This document shows, in pieces, positions 1 through 7,805 of a stretch of 64,000 bases of DNA. Where the stretch lies: the NCBI RefSeq assembly GCF_013359775.1, contig NZ_JABMCI010000071.1:124001-188000 (forward strand), written 5' to 3'. Source of the stretch: Cellulomonas humilata. GTDB lineage: Bacteria > Actinomycetota > Actinomycetes > Actinomycetales > Cellulomonadaceae. Each line of letters opens with the position of its first letter. Positions within the stretch are counted from its first letter, which is position 1. Below the pieces are notes generated by a model that worked only from the letters and a program-made list of their open reading frames with translations, did no database searches and was not told the DNA's origin. The position numbers and the translations under genes were made by a program.

Positions 1-602
1 CGCTGGAGGCCGGCCTGGCGACGCTGCCTGCCACGGTCGGGCTCGTGCTCGTCGCGCCCTTCGTCCCTCGCCTCGCCGCCCGGTTCGGGGGACGCCAGGT
101 GGTCGGCGCCGGCTTCGCCATCACCGCCGCCGGCTTCGCGATGCTCGGCTTCGCCGAGGGATCCTGGCTGTACGGGGCGTTCGTCCTTCCCCTCGTCGCC
201 GTCGCCATCGGGATGGGACTGTCCAACGGCCCGGCGTCGGCGGCCGCCACCGCGTCGGTCGACGCCACCGAGGTCGGCGCAGCGTCCGGCGTCTCGAACA
301 TGGCCCGCTACGTGGGTGCCGCGGTCGCGACGGCCCTCGCTGCCACGGTCTACGGCAGCGTCATCGCCGACCGGACCGCCGCCGGCCTGCCCCAGGCGGA
401 CGCCCTGTCGGACGGGCTCGCCGCAGCCTCGTGGCTCATGGCCGCGTTCAGCGTCCTGGGAGTCGCGATGGCCGTCGTCATGGGCCGCCGCGCACGCGCA
501 GCCCGGGGCACGCTGGCCGACTCGGCCGCGTCCGCCGCCGCCGGTTCCTTCACCCTGCCGACGTCCGCCACGCCCGTCGCCGCGACCCAGGTCGCGCCAT
601 GA
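1..602 (+). CDS. MFS efflux transporter, DHA2-like (3' part only)
   Basis: This is the C-terminal 199 residues of a major facilitator superfamily drug/proton antiporter. The frame is open to the left edge (first full codon at base 3), so the N-terminal half lies outside the window. The visible part has a helix, an Arg-rich cytoplasmic loop (RLAARFGGR), then about five more hydrophobic helices rich in Gly and Ala, as in the second half of 14-helix EmrB/QacA proteins. It ends in an Arg-rich stop-transfer followed by an Ala/Ser/Thr/Pro tail, presumably cytoplasmic. The substrate cannot be deduced from this part. A separate small gene with its own strong ribosome binding site follows 58 bases later, so co-transcription is possible but unproven. 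Confidence 0.85.
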   Translation, partial: LEAGLATLPATVGLVLVAPFVPRLAARFGGRQVVGAGFAITAAGFAMLGFAEGSWLYGAFVLPLVAVAIGMGLSNGPASAAATASVDATEVGAASGVSNMARYVGAAVATALAATVYGSVIADRTAAGLPQADALSDGLAAASWLMAAFSVLGVAMAVVMGRRARAARGTLADSAASAAAGSFTLPTSATPVAATQVAP

Positions 603-660
603 GCCGCCGTCCGCCGTCCCCGCGACCTGACGGGTCGCGACCACCCCACAAGGAGGCCCA

Positions 661-1056
661 GTGAACCTGACCGCGTCGTTCGGGAACGGCGACATCCTGC
701 TCTGGATGCTCGAGCTCTTCCTGTTCATCATCTGGTTCTGGCTGCTGATCGCCATCTTCGGCGACCTGTTCCGGGACCCAGACACCGGCGGCGGCGTCAA
801 GGCGCTCTGGGTCGTCCTGCTCGTCATCCTCCCGTTCCTCGGGATCCTGCTGTACCTCATCGTCCGGGGTAAGGGCATGGGGGCGCGGCAGGCGGCACAG
901 CTGCAAGCCGCGCAGTCCGCGTTCGACGACCGGATCCGCAGCGCCACGGGATCGTCCGCCACCGACCAGATCGCCCAGGCCAAGGCGCTCCTCGACTCGG
1001 GCGCCATCGACCAGGCCGAGTTCGCCAAGCTCAAGGCGGCCGCGCTCGGGTCGTGA
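661..1056 (+). CDS. Small membrane protein with PLDc_N-like helices and SHOCT domain
   Basis: A 131-residue protein starting at GTG, with AAGGAGG about six bases upstream fixing the start. Residues about 10-30 and 48-70 are two transmembrane helices; the second carries the VILPFLGILLYLIVRG signature of the PLDc_N membrane module. Residues about 100-130 (DQIAQAKALLDSGAIDQAEF) form a SHOCT motif, a short C-terminal amphipathic element found in many bacterial proteins and thought to mediate oligomerisation. No catalytic residues are present. In actinobacteria such proteins often sit near stress genes, which agrees with the DUF1269 gene 70 bases downstream. The cellular role is unknown. Confidence 0.85.
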   Translation: MNLTASFGNGDILLWMLELFLFIIWFWLLIAIFGDLFRDPDTGGGVKALWVVLLVILPFLGILLYLIVRGKGMGARQAAQLQAAQSAFDDRIRSATGSSATDQIAQAKALLDSGAIDQAEFAKLKAAALGS

Positions 1057-1126
1057 CGAGGGCCCGCGCAACCCCGCAACCCGCACCGTCAGGAAGTCCG
1101 TACACACCACCCGAAGGAGCACCACG

Positions 1127-1675
1127 ATGTCCGACGACCAGATCGACACCGGCGCACTCGTCACGGACGGCGCCTACACGTTGTTCGTCGCTGACTTCAG
1201 CGACACCGACACCGCCTGGCAGGCGTACGAGGCGATCAAGGGAGCCGAGGACGGCAGGACCCTGAGCGTCGAGGGCGTCCTCGTCGTCAAGCGGGAGGCT
1301 GACGGCACGCTGGAGATCCTCAAGTCGACCGATCACAGCACCCGCCGCGGCCTGAAGTGGGGAGTCATCGGTGGCGTGGCGCTCGGGCTGATCTTCCCCC
1401 CGAGCATCATCGGCAGTGCGGCCGCGCTCGGCGCCGTCGGCGCTGCGACCGGCAAGGGCGTGGCGCTGCACCATCGCAAGGAGCTGGCCGAGGACCTCCA
1501 GGACTCGATCGCCGCCGGGCACTCCGGGATCGTCGCCCTCGTCTCCGACCCCAGCGCGATCGCGCTCCGCAAGGCGCTGGACAAGGCTGACGCCATCGTG
1601 GAGAAGGCGATCGAGAAGGCCGAGGCCGACGAGATCAAGGCCGCGGCCGACGAGGCGCGTGCCGAGTCGCAGTAG
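1127..1675 (+). CDS. DUF1269-like membrane protein
   Basis: A 182-residue protein preceded by GAAGGAG seven bases before ATG. Residues about 15-70 form an alpha/beta segment resembling the ferredoxin-like start of DUF1269 proteins (LFVADFSDTDTAWQAYEAI). Residues about 80-110 are a Gly/Ala-rich hydrophobic hairpin. Residues 115-145 again match DUF1269 (ELAEDLQDSIAAGHSGIVAL). The C-terminal 40 residues are a charged Ala/Glu/Lys helix likely to be a coiled coil. The family is annotated as membrane protein of unknown function and often accompanies general stress genes. Transcription converges with the HD-GYP gene, with a GC-rich inverted repeat between the two stop codons. Confidence 0.85.
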   Translation: MSDDQIDTGALVTDGAYTLFVADFSDTDTAWQAYEAIKGAEDGRTLSVEGVLVVKREADGTLEILKSTDHSTRRGLKWGVIGGVALGLIFPPSIIGSAAALGAVGAATGKGVALHHRKELAEDLQDSIAAGHSGIVALVSDPSAIALRKALDKADAIVEKAIEKAEADEIKAAADEARAESQ

Positions 1676-1691
1676 ACGAACGCGACCTCGT

Positions 1692-1715
1692 CGGCGGTGG
1701 TCGTCCCAGCCGCCG
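1692..1715. terminator. Possible bidirectional terminator
   Basis: CGGCGG (1692-1697) and CCGCCG (1710-1715) form a six-pair GC stem with a 12-base loop, placed between two convergent stop codons (1675 and 1739). There is no T tract, which is common in high-GC actinobacteria. The location supports the call more than the modest stem does. Confidence 0.35.
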
Positions 1716-1738
1716 CCGTCACGCTCGCCGCTCGGGCG

Positions 1739-3199
1739 CTACGGGTTCTTGGCCGCGTCGGCGTTCTTGGCGTTCTTGGCGTTCTTGGCGTTCTGCGCCT
1801 TCTTGAGCACTCCCTGGGTGTTCTTCGCAGCGCTCGTGCCGGGCGAGGGAGCGACGGCCAGCGGGACGACCGTGGGCGCCGTGGACGGGGCAGGCGGCGA
1901 GTCGCTCGTGGACGGGAGCGGCGTGCTCTGCGGTACGTCCATGGCGTCGGTCGACGTCGGCGCGACCACGGGGGCGTCCTCGTCGTCGGCCTTCCCGGAC
2001 TGCGGCGTCGTGATCCCGGAGGTGTCCGTCGCGACCGAGGCGGGTGGCCCGGGTGGGTGCGGGACGTCAGCCAGGGCTCCGCCCGCGGTGGCTGTCGACA
2101 CCGAGAGCACCAGGCCGATCGCTCCGGTGCTCTTGAGTGCGCCGACGGTGGTCAGTCGCTGCACCATGGACGGCAGGTCGGCGGTGACCTGCGGCAGACC
2201 GGGCAGGATCGAGAGGATGCTCAGCGGCCCGGCGACGCGGCGCAACCTGCCCAGGCCGATCGACAGGAACGCCCGGACGACCTGCGGGTCGAACTGCTCT
2301 CCGGCACACCGCGCCAGCTCTGCGCGAGCGGCCGAGGCGGGCAGGGCACGCTTGTACGAGCGCGCCGACGTGATGACGTCGTAGGCGTCGGCGACGGCGA
2401 CGATGCGGGCGCCCCTGCTGATCGCCACGCCGGCCAGACCTGCCGGGTAGCCGGCGCCGTCCCAGCGTTCGTGGTGCTGCCCGATCACGTCCAGCCACGG
2501 ACCGAGCCACTCGCTCAGCGGCTGGGCGATCTCCATGCCCGCCTCGGGATGGTCGGCGATGATGCTCCACTCCCGCGGCGTGGGCTCACCGGGCTTGCTC
2601 AGGACGCTCGCGGGAACTCGCAGCTTGCCGACGTCGTGCAGGAGGGCCGCCCAGCTGAGCTTGGCCGCATCCTGGGAGGACAGGCCCAGCTCCTTGCCGA
2701 TCAGCGCCGAGTAGGCCTGGACCCGCTCGCTGTGACCGCGGGTGAGCTGGTCGTGGTCGCTGATCGCCGCGACGAGGCTGAGGATGCGCGCGGCGTGCTC
2801 GCCCTCCGGGCGCGGCCCTCGGCGACCGAAGACGGCCAGCCTCGCCTGGAGGGCGTCCGGTGAGTAGTGGCTCATGGCGACCGCGAGCCTCGACGGAGCG
2901 CGGTCGGGGAAGTAGAGCGTGAGCCGCAGCAGTGTCGTCAACGGCAGGAACCGGCGACTCAGCCGGGTTGCGAGGACCAGGACGGTCGTCGCGACAGAGA
3001 TCTCGATGAGCAGCCAGATCCACGTGTTGACCCCGAGCCGGCTCGGTGGGAGCCAGTGCACTGCAGCCAGCCCGGTCCCGACCGACAGGGCGATGGGGAT
3101 CGCGGCGATCAGCACCCGCACGGCCCCCGCCAAGAGGGGACGGCCCTTCCATACCCCGAGACTCGCGTCGTCGTAGTTCTGCGTGGGACCAGAGGCCAT
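1739..3199 (-). CDS. Membrane-anchored HD-GYP domain protein
   Basis: A 486-residue protein; ATG at 3199 is chosen because upstream codons run into the divergent phenylalanine hydroxylase gene. Two N-terminal transmembrane helices lie at about 24-45 and 59-77. An HD-GYP domain at about 140-320 shows H156, H188-D189, H217, the HHE triplet at 242-244 and G250-Y251-P252, the set expected of metal-dependent cyclic-di-GMP phosphodiesterases. A third hydrophobic segment near 338-358 is followed by about 125 Pro/Ser/Thr-rich residues. The extreme C-terminus is a Lys-Asn-Ala repeat encoded by a nine-base tandem repeat. If the third segment crosses the membrane, the tail is outside the cell. The family degrades c-di-GMP to pGpG or GMP; activity here is inferred from the intact motif. 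Confidence 0.85.
   Translation of the reverse strand: MASGPTQNYDDASLGVWKGRPLLAGAVRVLIAAIPIALSVGTGLAAVHWLPPSRLGVNTWIWLLIEISVATTVLVLATRLSRRFLPLTTLLRLTLYFPDRAPSRLAVAMSHYSPDALQARLAVFGRRGPRPEGEHAARILSLVAAISDHDQLTRGHSERVQAYSALIGKELGLSSQDAAKLSWAALLHDVGKLRVPASVLSKPGEPTPREWSIIADHPEAGMEIAQPLSEWLGPWLDVIGQHHERWDGAGYPAGLAGVAISRGARIVAVADAYDVITSARSYKRALPASAARAELARCAGEQFDPQVVRAFLSIGLGRLRRVAGPLSILSILPGLPQVTADLPSMVQRLTTVGALKSTGAIGLVLSVSTATAGGALADVPHPPGPPASVATDTSGITTPQSGKADDEDAPVVAPTSTDAMDVPQSTPLPSTSDSPPAPSTAPTVVPLAVAPSPGTSAAKNTQGVLKKAQNAKNAKNAKNADAAKNP
1761..1793 (+). repeat. Nine-base tandem repeat inside the HD-GYP gene
   Basis: GCGTTCTTG occurs three times head to tail (1761-1787), followed by a partial fourth copy (1788-1793). 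Read on the minus strand it encodes repeated Lys-Asn-Ala in the C-terminal tail. The unit is a multiple of three, so copy-number changes would lengthen or shorten the tail without a frameshift. Confidence 0.9.
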
Positions 3200-3304
3200 T
3201 CCTCTGACAACGACATCCCAGGCTCCGACCTTGACGTCCCGTTCGGGTGACGGTTCGTCGTGTGGGGGATGCGTCCCGTCGCCTTTCGGCGTAGAACGGA
3301 TCGC

Positions 3305-4192
3305 ATGTTCGACGAAGGACAGCTCTACGCCCCCGTCACCGCCGACGAGGACGGCAAGGTCACAGTGCACCTCGCCGACGACCATCCCGGTGCGCACGAC
3401 CCGGAGTACCGCCGCCGCCGGGAGGAGATCGCCGGCCCGGCTCTGGGCTGGCAGCCCGGGGACCCGGTGCCCCGCGTGGAGTACACCGACTCCGAGAACG
3501 ACATCTGGCGGACGGTGTGCCGCGAGCTGGCGCCGAAGCACGAGCGGCTCGCGATCCGTGGCTACCTGGAGGGCAAGGAGGCGCTGGCCCTGCCCACCGA
3601 CCACGTGCCGCAGCTCGACGAGGTCAGCGCGGGCCTCGGTCCGCTCAGTGGCTTCCGGCTCCACCCGGCGGCGGGCCTGGTGCCTCTCGACGTCTTCTAC
3701 GGGTCGCTCGCGGACGGGGTGTTCCACTCCACCCAGTACCTGCGCCACCCGTCACAGCCGCTGTACACGCCGGAGCCGGACGTCATCCACGAGGTCGTGG
3801 GGCACTGCAACCTGCTGGCCAACCCCGCGATCGCCGAGGTCAAGCGCAGGGCCGGGGAGGCCGCCCTGCGGTGCGAGACGCCCGAGGGGCTCCAGTACGT
3901 GGCCGACGTCTTCTGGTTCACCATCGAGTTCGGCGTGATGTACGAGCACGGCGAGCTGCGTGCGTACGGCGCCGGTCTGCTGTCGTCGTACGGCGAGATC
4001 GAGGAGTTCCGCGGCGCTGACATCCGGCCCGTCGACTTCCACCAGATGGCCACGCTGGCGTACGACATCAGCCACTACCAGCCGATCCTGTTCGCGTGCG
4101 ACGGGATGGGCGAGCTCTCCGATCGGGTGGGCGGGTTCTTCGCCGGGTTCGACGACGAGACGCCCACCCGGCTCGCCCACGACGCCGCCTAG
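3305..4192 (+). CDS. phhA: Phenylalanine 4-monooxygenase
   Basis: Pterin- and iron-dependent aromatic amino acid hydroxylase converting phenylalanine to tyrosine in the cytoplasm. The 295-residue form starting MFDEGQLY matches the usual compact bacterial enzyme; an in-frame GTG at 3260 and ATG at 3269 are alternatives but code for an uncharacteristic Arg-rich extension. The iron-binding facial triad is visible: H162 and H167 in IHEVVGHC, and E208 in FWFTIEFG. No pterin carbinolamine dehydratase gene is in the window. The gene lies at the left border of the aromatic catabolic island, divergent from the HD-GYP gene. It ends by sharing CTAG with the stop codon of the convergent hydroxylase. Likely role: feeding phenylalanine into tyrosine and homoprotocatechuate breakdown. 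Confidence 0.93.
   Translation: MFDEGQLYAPVTADEDGKVTVHLADDHPGAHDPEYRRRREEIAGPALGWQPGDPVPRVEYTDSENDIWRTVCRELAPKHERLAIRGYLEGKEALALPTDHVPQLDEVSAGLGPLSGFRLHPAAGLVPLDVFYGSLADGVFHSTQYLRHPSQPLYTPEPDVIHEVVGHCNLLANPAIAEVKRRAGEAALRCETPEGLQYVADVFWFTIEFGVMYEHGELRAYGAGLLSSYGEIEEFRGADIRPVDFHQMATLAYDISHYQPILFACDGMGELSDRVGGFFAGFDDETPTRLAHDAA
4189..4192. other. Shared CTAG: overlapping stop codons of convergent genes
   Basis: The palindrome CTAG supplies TAG to phhA on the plus strand (4190-4192) and TAG to the FAD hydroxylase on the minus strand (4189-4191). There is no intergenic space for a conventional terminator, so transcripts of the two genes must overlap at their 3' ends. Confidence 0.95.
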
Positions 4193-6018
4193 CGGTCGAG
4201 CAGGAACTGCCGGAGGAACGCCACGAGCTCGTCCGCGGCGTCGAGCGGCAGGACGGCAGCGACGTACTGGTCGGGCCGGACGACGACCACGCACCCGGCT
4301 CGGTCCACGCCCCGCAGCTCGAAGATGTCGTCGTCGGGATGCGCGGCGAAGACTCTCTCGTAGTCGACGAGCTGGAACGGCCCCGTCCGCGGCAGGAACA
4401 GCTCCGGTACCGCCGCGATGTCCACGTCGGCGTGCCGCTGCTGGTACACGACCTTGACGTCGAAGACGCGCTCGCGCGCCAGCGAGCCGGCCAGCCGCTC
4501 GGCCCAGGCCCCCAGTGCGGAGGCGTACCGGTCGGCGAACGCGTAGACCCGCCAGCGGCCGTCGGCTCGGTGCTGGTGCCCGAGGTGCAGAGGGTTGGCG
4601 TCGGCGACGCGGACCACCGGGGCGGACTTGAACCGCTTCCCCACCGGGAACCCCGTGGCCAGCGCCTGGTGGGTGGGCTCGGCGACGACCATCGACGGCG
4701 CGTACTGCGTCATGAACCCGAACAGGAACTCGGTGGTCCGCACGTAGAACTCGGCGAGCAGACCCGGATCGCCCAGCTCCTCCGGCGTCTTCGCCATGAG
4801 CGTGGACCACTCCTTGTCGAAGTCGATGAGGTTCTGCGCGACCACCTGTCGCTCGGCGGAGTATGTGGCGAGCAGGCTCTCCGGGCTCCGGCCGGTGAGG
4901 ACGTAGCCGAGCTTCCACGCCAGGTTGAAGCCGTCCTGCATGGACACGTTCATGCCCTGGCCGGCCTTGGCGCTGTGGGTGTGGCAGGCGTCGCCGGCGA
5001 TGAACACACGCGGCGTGCGCGCGGCGTGCCCGTCGACGTGCTCCTCGACGGGCACGTCGTCGAACCGGTCGGTCAGCCGGTGCCCCACCTCGTAGACGCT
5101 GTGCCAGGCGACGTGCCGCACGTCGAGCGTGTACGGGTGCAGGATCGCCTGCGCCCGCGCGACGATCTGCTCGATCGTCGTGTCGCGCACCTCGTGGTGG
5201 GAGTCGGGGTCGACCTCCCCGAGGTCGACGTACATCCGGAACAGGTGGCCGCCCTCGCGCGGGATGAGCAGGATGCTGCCCCCCGCACCCGACTGGATCG
5301 CGCACTTGAGCCGGATGTCGGGGAAGTCGGTGACCGCGAGGACGTCCATGACGCCCCAGGCGTGGAACGCGGAGTTCCCCTCCATGGTGCAGCCGATGGC
5401 GGACCGCACCCGGCTGCGGGCACCGTCGGCGCCCAGGACGTACTTGGCCCGGACCACCTTCGACCGGCCGGTCCGCTCGAGCGTGACGTCGACGTGGTCG
5501 TCGAACCGCTCGAGTCCGCGGAACTCGTACCCGTAGTCCGGCACCATCCGGCTCGGCGAGCTCGCCATGTACTCGGCGAAGTAGTCGAGCACCCGCGCCT
5601 GGTTGACGATGAGGTGCGGGAACTCGCTGATGCCGCGGGGGTCGTCGGGCGGGCGCTCGCCCCGGACGATGCGCGACGGGTCGGTGGGGTCCGGGTGCCA
5701 GAAGCACATCTCGGTGATGCGGTAGGCCTCCTCGGCGATCCGGCCGGCGAACCCGAACGCCTGGAAGGTCTCGACGCTGCGGGCCTGGATGCCGTCCGCC
5801 TGCCCGATGGCCAGCCGACCCTCGCGGCGGTCGACGATCCGGGTGGTGACGTCCGGGAACTGGGAGAGCTGGGCGGCCGCGATCATCCCCGCCGGCCCGG
5901 CCCCGACGATGAGGACGTCCACCTCGTCGGGCAGCTCCTCGGGCCGGTCGAGGCCGACGCCCGCCGCGGGCTGGACGCGGGGATCGCCGGACACGTAGCC
6001 GTGGTGGTGGAACTGCAT
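4189..6018 (-). CDS. FAD-dependent aromatic hydroxylase (phenol hydroxylase / MobA-like)
   Basis: A 609-residue class A flavoprotein monooxygenase of the PHBH fold. It begins at ATG 6018, with AGGGGAG eight bases upstream. The N-terminal FAD-binding GxGxxG is at about residues 39-44 (VGAGPAG). The second FAD motif, GDACHTHSAKAGQGMN, lies in the middle of the protein. A C-terminal thioredoxin-like domain of about 170 residues, typical of phenol 2-monooxygenase and 3-hydroxybenzoate 4-monooxygenase, is present. The family adds one oxygen atom ortho to an existing phenolic hydroxyl using NAD(P)H and O2, giving a catechol. Next to the hpa genes the most economical substrate is 3- or 4-hydroxyphenylacetate giving homoprotocatechuate, but this is inference; 3-hydroxybenzoate is an alternative. 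The gene is divergent from the ThDP enzyme gene. Confidence 0.88.
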   Translation of the reverse strand: MQFHHHGYVSGDPRVQPAAGVGLDRPEELPDEVDVLIVGAGPAGMIAAAQLSQFPDVTTRIVDRREGRLAIGQADGIQARSVETFQAFGFAGRIAEEAYRITEMCFWHPDPTDPSRIVRGERPPDDPRGISEFPHLIVNQARVLDYFAEYMASSPSRMVPDYGYEFRGLERFDDHVDVTLERTGRSKVVRAKYVLGADGARSRVRSAIGCTMEGNSAFHAWGVMDVLAVTDFPDIRLKCAIQSGAGGSILLIPREGGHLFRMYVDLGEVDPDSHHEVRDTTIEQIVARAQAILHPYTLDVRHVAWHSVYEVGHRLTDRFDDVPVEEHVDGHAARTPRVFIAGDACHTHSAKAGQGMNVSMQDGFNLAWKLGYVLTGRSPESLLATYSAERQVVAQNLIDFDKEWSTLMAKTPEELGDPGLLAEFYVRTTEFLFGFMTQYAPSMVVAEPTHQALATGFPVGKRFKSAPVVRVADANPLHLGHQHRADGRWRVYAFADRYASALGAWAERLAGSLARERVFDVKVVYQQRHADVDIAAVPELFLPRTGPFQLVDYERVFAAHPDDDIFELRGVDRAGCVVVVRPDQYVAAVLPLDAADELVAFLRQFLLDR

Positions 6019-6055
6019 GGGACCGACTCCCCTGACGCCGATGTCGAGGTGGTAC

Positions 6056-6071
6056 GGATCGTATATTATCC
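6056..6071. promoter_or_regulatory. Candidate operator, interrupted palindrome GGATnnTATAnnATCC
   Basis: In the 102-base divergent gap between the hydroxylase and ThDP enzyme genes, GGATCGTATATTATCC is a 16-base interrupted palindrome with 12 of 16 symmetric positions. Its AT-rich core contrasts with the surrounding very GC-rich DNA and includes TATATT, a plausible -10 on the plus strand, and GATAAT on the minus strand. A dimeric repressor such as the GntR/FCD protein encoded at 9269 is a natural candidate ligand; this is inferred from position and symmetry only. Confidence 0.5.
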
Positions 6072-6120
6072 CTGGAAGGCCGCAACGACGCGGTCGCCCC
6101 GGTCCGAGAGGCCCACATCG

Positions 6121-7767
6121 ATGCCGACGGTTTCCGCGCACGTCGCGGTCACGCTCGCCGCGCACGTCGACCATGTCTTCGGGGTCATGGGCAACGGCAA
6201 CGCCTACTTCCTCGACGCCCTGACGTGCCAGACGGACGCCCGCTTCGTCCCCGTGCGGCACGAGGCAGGTGCCGTGGTCGCCGCCGACGCCTTCCATCGG
6301 GCCTCCGGCAGGCTCGCCGCGGCGACGACCACGTACGGTGCCGGGTTCACCAACACCCTCACCGCCCTGGCCGAGGCCGTGCAGGCCCACGTACCGCTCG
6401 TCCTGGTGGTCGGCGACGAGCCGACCTCCGGGCCCCGCCCCTGGGACGTCGACCAGATCGCCATGGCCTCGGCCGTCGGTGCCCGCACGTACACCGTGGG
6501 TCGCACCGACGCCGCCGCGACGACCGTCATCGCCGTCGAGCACGCCCTGACCTACCGGGTGCCCACCGTGCTCGCGATCCCCTACGACGTCGCGACGCTC
6601 GACACCGGGCCGGTACCCGAGACGCCGACCCCACGCCTCCCCCCTCCGCTCGCCGTGCGCGGCGCGTTCGCCGACGGCGTCGTGCGGGAGATCGCCGCCT
6701 CGCTCGCCGCCGCACGCCGACCGCTGCTCCTGGCCGGCCGCGGCGCCTGGGTGGCGGGTGCGGGCGAGGCGCTGGGTGCGATCGCCGACGCCACCGGCGC
6801 GCTGACGACGACGACGGCGCTCGGGCGCGGAGTCTTCCCGCGGGACGAGTTCGACCTCGGTGTCGCCGGCGGGTTCGGCGCCCGGGAGGCGATGGAGCTC
6901 GTCCGCGAGGCCGACGTCGCCGTCGTCGTGGGCGCGTCCCTGAACCAGTTCACGATGCGGTTCGGCGACCTGTTCGCCCCCGGCTGCCGGGTGTTCCAGG
7001 TCGATGTCGCGCCCGCGGCCACCCACCCGCACGTCGGCGGATACGTCCGAGGGGACGCCGCGGTCGTCGCGGAGGCAATCCTGAAGGAGCTCGACGGGGT
7101 CATGCCCAGCGGGTGGCGCGAGTCCGTCGACCTGTCCGCCGCACGACGGCAAGAGCCCGGGGACGGGACCGCCCCCGACGGCCGGCTCGACCCGCGCTCC
7201 GCGGCGTCACGCCTCGCCGAGCTGCTGCCCGAAGACCGCGTGGTCGTCTCGGACGGCGGGCACTTCCTCGGCTGGTCGAACATGTACTGGCCCGTCTCGG
7301 CCCCGAACCGGATGGTGATGGTCGGCACCGCGTTCCAGGCGATCGGGCTCGGCTTCCCCAGCGTGGTCGGCGCGGCGCTCGCCCGGCCCGAGGCCACGGT
7401 GGTCCTCACGACGGGCGACGGCGGCGGGCTCATGGCCCTGTCCGACCTCGAGTCGGCCGTGCGGGTGGCGGGCGGCCGCGGGATGGCGGTCGTGTGGAAC
7501 GACGGGGCGTACAGCGCGGAGATGCACCTCTACGGGCGCAAGGGTCTGGCGCGGGAGCCGATGCTCATCCCGGACGTCGACTTCGCCGGCGTGGCCACCG
7601 CGCTCGGCGCGCAGGGCGTCGCTGTCCGCACCATCGAGGACCTCGAGGCGCTGACGGCGTGGCGAGCCCGCCCGGTGACCGACCGCCCGTTCCTGCTCCT
7701 CGACCTGCGGGTCTCCGGCACGGTGGTCGCCCCCTTCTGGGAGGAGATCTCCCGGGCGAGCGGCTGA
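6121..7767 (+). CDS. Thiamine diphosphate-dependent enzyme, 2-keto-acid decarboxylase-like
   Basis: A 548-residue member of the acetolactate synthase/benzoylformate decarboxylase superfamily. The three-domain layout is visible: PYR domain with the catalytic glutamate E48 in VRHEAG, a central domain at about 190-330, and a C-terminal PP domain with the ThDP/Mg signature GDGGGLMALSDLES ending about 28 residues later in WND. ATG at 6121 is used; no strong Shine-Dalgarno is visible. Within the catabolic island an attractive role is decarboxylation of phenylpyruvate or 4-hydroxyphenylpyruvate to the arylacetaldehyde, linking tyrosine to the hpa pathway. Sequence alone does not exclude a carboligase or benzoylformate-type reaction. 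It is the first gene of an eight-gene plus-strand run to 14116. Confidence 0.82.
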   Translation: MPTVSAHVAVTLAAHVDHVFGVMGNGNAYFLDALTCQTDARFVPVRHEAGAVVAADAFHRASGRLAAATTTYGAGFTNTLTALAEAVQAHVPLVLVVGDEPTSGPRPWDVDQIAMASAVGARTYTVGRTDAAATTVIAVEHALTYRVPTVLAIPYDVATLDTGPVPETPTPRLPPPLAVRGAFADGVVREIAASLAAARRPLLLAGRGAWVAGAGEALGAIADATGALTTTTALGRGVFPRDEFDLGVAGGFGAREAMELVREADVAVVVGASLNQFTMRFGDLFAPGCRVFQVDVAPAATHPHVGGYVRGDAAVVAEAILKELDGVMPSGWRESVDLSAARRQEPGDGTAPDGRLDPRSAASRLAELLPEDRVVVSDGGHFLGWSNMYWPVSAPNRMVMVGTAFQAIGLGFPSVVGAALARPEATVVLTTGDGGGLMALSDLESAVRVAGGRGMAVVWNDGAYSAEMHLYGRKGLAREPMLIPDVDFAGVATALGAQGVAVRTIEDLEALTAWRARPVTDRPFLLLDLRVSGTVVAPFWEEISRASG

Positions 7768-7805
7768 CGACGCAGGACCACTCCTCACCACCGGCAAGGG
7801 AGCTC

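Noticed and set aside
1761..1793. Short repeats as a CRISPR or mobile-element signature
   Set aside because: They are nine-base, in-frame, gapless tandem copies inside a coding region with no spacers.
4096..6120. Long plus-strand extension upstream of the ThDP enzyme
   Set aside because: The in-frame upstream part is antisense to the FAD hydroxylase; the enzyme's domain begins at ATG 6121.
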